This document shows positions 62,642 to 64,000 of a stretch of DNA of 64,000 bases, in pieces (positions within the stretch are counted from its first letter, which is position 1; every line of letters starts with the position of its first letter). This stretch comes from Drosophila pseudoobscura (lineage: Eukaryota > Arthropoda > Insecta > Diptera > Drosophilidae), in assembly GCF_009870125.1 (NCBI RefSeq), contig NC_046680.1, positions 11,594,001 through 11,658,000 on the forward strand. Direction: 5' to 3'. The position numbers and the translations under genes are program-made. The notes below the pieces were generated by a model. That model saw only the letters and a list, made by a program, of their open reading frames with translations. It did not search any database and had not been told where the DNA came from.

Positions 62642-62709
62642 GGCACTACACGGTACTCTACGGCACTCGAAGGCACTCTACGGCACTCCAAGGCACTCCA
62701 CGGCACTAT
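62642..62709. repeat. Decamer tandem repeat GGCACTCYAM
   Basis: Seven 10-bp copies that alternate between endings AC and AA, i.e. a 10-bp unit with a 20-bp higher-order pattern over the inner copies. Confidence 0.88.
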
Positions 62710-63264
62710 GTTAACGTATTTTGTATGCATTTTTCCAATTTCCTGATAAACACCGGCTTTTAAATGAAAAAAATCAATGGAAAATGAATGCGAAACGAAT
62801 AAAAGGATCGCAGAATTGCTTGCAAAATTGCAATTTGCAAATGAAAAACAAATAATAAAAATATAAAAAAAATGCCAGGGACGTGCCAACCATCCACCAT
62901 TCACTACAAATGGAAAAAATAAAACCAAACCAAATACAAACCCCAAAGGCAGCCCCTAATAGAACACTGGGTTCTGGGTCGATGGCGCTGGCCTCCTTTA
63001 ACGAGTCCCATAAATATTTATGTGCATATACACGTAGGTTCGAGCATTTCTCGATTTAATGCGGCGACATTTTAAAGCAATATTCAAATTTACCATTTGC
63101 CGCCACCCGTTGCACGAACAATGTGCAAAGAGCGACATATATTACGGCCGCAAACTAGAGTATCTGTGTGTGTGTAGCCGTGCACTGGTTGGTATCGTAT
63201 CTGTGTGTCCGTTGTATCTGCCGCTGTGCGGTGGAAAAATATTCATCGATGCTTAAAAGCAAGA

Positions 63265-63298
63265 GGCGGTGGGCGGTAGGCGGTAGGCGGTAGGCGGC
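63265..63298. repeat. GGCGGTA heptamer repeat
   Basis: Four to five copies of GGCGGTA or GGCGGTG. Confidence 0.9.
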
Positions 63299-63510
63299 AG
63301 ACGGATGAGAGCAAACAGCAAACAGCAAAAATATACAAATTTAAAGATATTTATTTATCTAAATACCGGAATATGTATCTGCGTTTCCATTGTGTCTGTG
63401 TATCTGTGAGTTTGCATACGCATATCCACACATACTCGTATTTTTGAGATATATTTTTAAAAAATCAAAACGGCAAAACGACAATTTTTAAGGCGGCGTC
63501 GGATTTTTTT

Positions 63511-63874
63511 TGGTACAGAATTTTGACATACAGCGTCGACAGCGACTGCGACGCGGCTGAGGCGAGAGAAAATGAGTCTTGGGGCAGCTGCAAGCAGCGC
63601 CAGTCGATCGTACTGCTTAGTGCCACGCCGTGTTTCAGTGCGCCCAGGCCACGAGCCCCTTCGAGAGTGGAGTCCCGAGTACATAAACTAAAAGCCTATT
63701 TCCGAAACATTTCGAAAAACTCTAGTGAACATTTTTGACCGAGCCACAAGGCTGTGTGTGTGAGTGAATACTTCAGTTGGAACCCAGTCCCAGAAACCGA
63801 GTTGAAAGCCCGTCTGTGCTGTGCGCTTGTCCCCCCCTATAGCCGCGACACCAGGAGCAGCAGCATCCGTCGTC
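63511..63874 (+). promoter_or_regulatory. Promoter and 5' UTR of the right-edge gene
   Basis: Upstream of the first coding exon the sequence becomes GC-rich with GCGACTGCGACGCGG-type words, then CA- and A-rich as in fly leaders. Initiator-like TTCAGTG (A at 63637) and TTCAGTT (A at 63775) are candidate start sites; neither has a TATA box or a clear DPE. The leader would be 100-240 bases long. Confidence 0.45.
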
Positions 63875-63898
63875 ATGCAGGTCTTCGATAACAATATG
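63875..63898 (+). CDS. First coding exon of an unidentified gene
   Basis: ATG in the context TCCGTCGTC-ATG begins eight codons (MQVFDNNM) that run exactly into a consensus donor ATG|GTAAGT, phase 0. A second ATG is the last codon of the exon. The combination of leader-like sequence, ATG and perfect donor makes a real gene likely, but eight residues are too few to name it and the remainder is outside the window. Confidence 0.55.
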
Positions 63899-64000
63899 GT
63901 AAGTGAAATGTCGCCCCGAATCGGGACCATTTGTGTCCGTTTCCTGTATCCTGGACAGGCACTTGGCCCCGTATTTGTGTTCGCGGTACCCCCGCTCCCC
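63899..64000 (+). other. Start of intron 1 of the right-edge gene
   Basis: GTAAGT followed by non-coding sequence to the window edge; no acceptor seen. Confidence 0.5.

Larger units (their letters stand above)
61479..63510. other. Intergenic region between two divergent genes
   Basis: It should hold the promoter of the leftward SelH-like gene near 61.5-61.7 kb, but no clear TATA, initiator or DRE motif stands out. Two repeats lie here, at 62642-62709 and 63265-63298. No coding frame is supported. Confidence 0.5.

Overview
The window is a gene-poor, intron-rich insect nuclear segment, almost certainly from a Drosophila. The evidence is one unmistakable Drosophila gene (jelly belly, the secreted Alk ligand), short GT-AG introns with Drosophila-type splice sites, dense CA/GT/GA/CAG microsatellites, and a long A-rich, T-poor 3' UTR. 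The repeat density and the slightly longer Jeb protein would suit a non-melanogaster species, perhaps the obscura group, but I cannot fix the species from the sequence.

Layout. Positions 1-20.6 kb hold no intact gene that I can support. They contain a decayed SLC5-type sodium/solute symporter pseudogene on the minus strand (350-935), a candidate minus-strand promoter with a non-coding first exon (2318-2392), a gutted mariner-family transposon remnant (4075-4350), two copies of an unnamed short interspersed repeat (9544-9750 and 13885-13989), several minisatellites, and two unexplained minus-strand reading frames in an AT-rich island (17436-18023).

From about 20.6 to 48-56 kb lies jeb on the plus strand. 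It has a GAGA-rich promoter (about 20619-20760), a leader of about 2 kb with several uORFs, a large first coding exon with the signal peptide and disordered pro-region (22760-24266), a 23.4-kb intron, an LDL-receptor class A exon (47632-47792) and a 20-codon last exon (47889-47948). The deduced protein has 575 residues. The sequence after the stop is A-rich on the sense strand for up to 8 kb and carries proximal and distal poly(A) signals, as expected of an alternatively extended neural 3' UTR.

From 56.1 to 61.0 kb I see no gene. At 61065-61478, on the minus strand, lies a small intact single-exon gene of the selenoprotein H (BthD-like) family in which selenocysteine is replaced by cysteine and the partner cysteine by threonine. 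At the right edge a new plus-strand gene begins: a 5' UTR followed by an eight-codon first coding exon (63875-63898) and a consensus splice donor. The rest of that gene is outside the window.

Functionally, jeb is the only gene here with a well-known role: it signals from visceral mesoderm and neurons to Alk-expressing cells. Its large first intron is the obvious place for its enhancers, and I note a local cluster of Tinman-type sites at 26110-27071. I found no operon, CRISPR, tRNA or rRNA, and no new molecular system. The most useful observations are the SelH active-site substitution, the two fossil genes, the strongly over-represented octamer TACTCGTA, the Tinman-site cluster and the extended 3' UTR.
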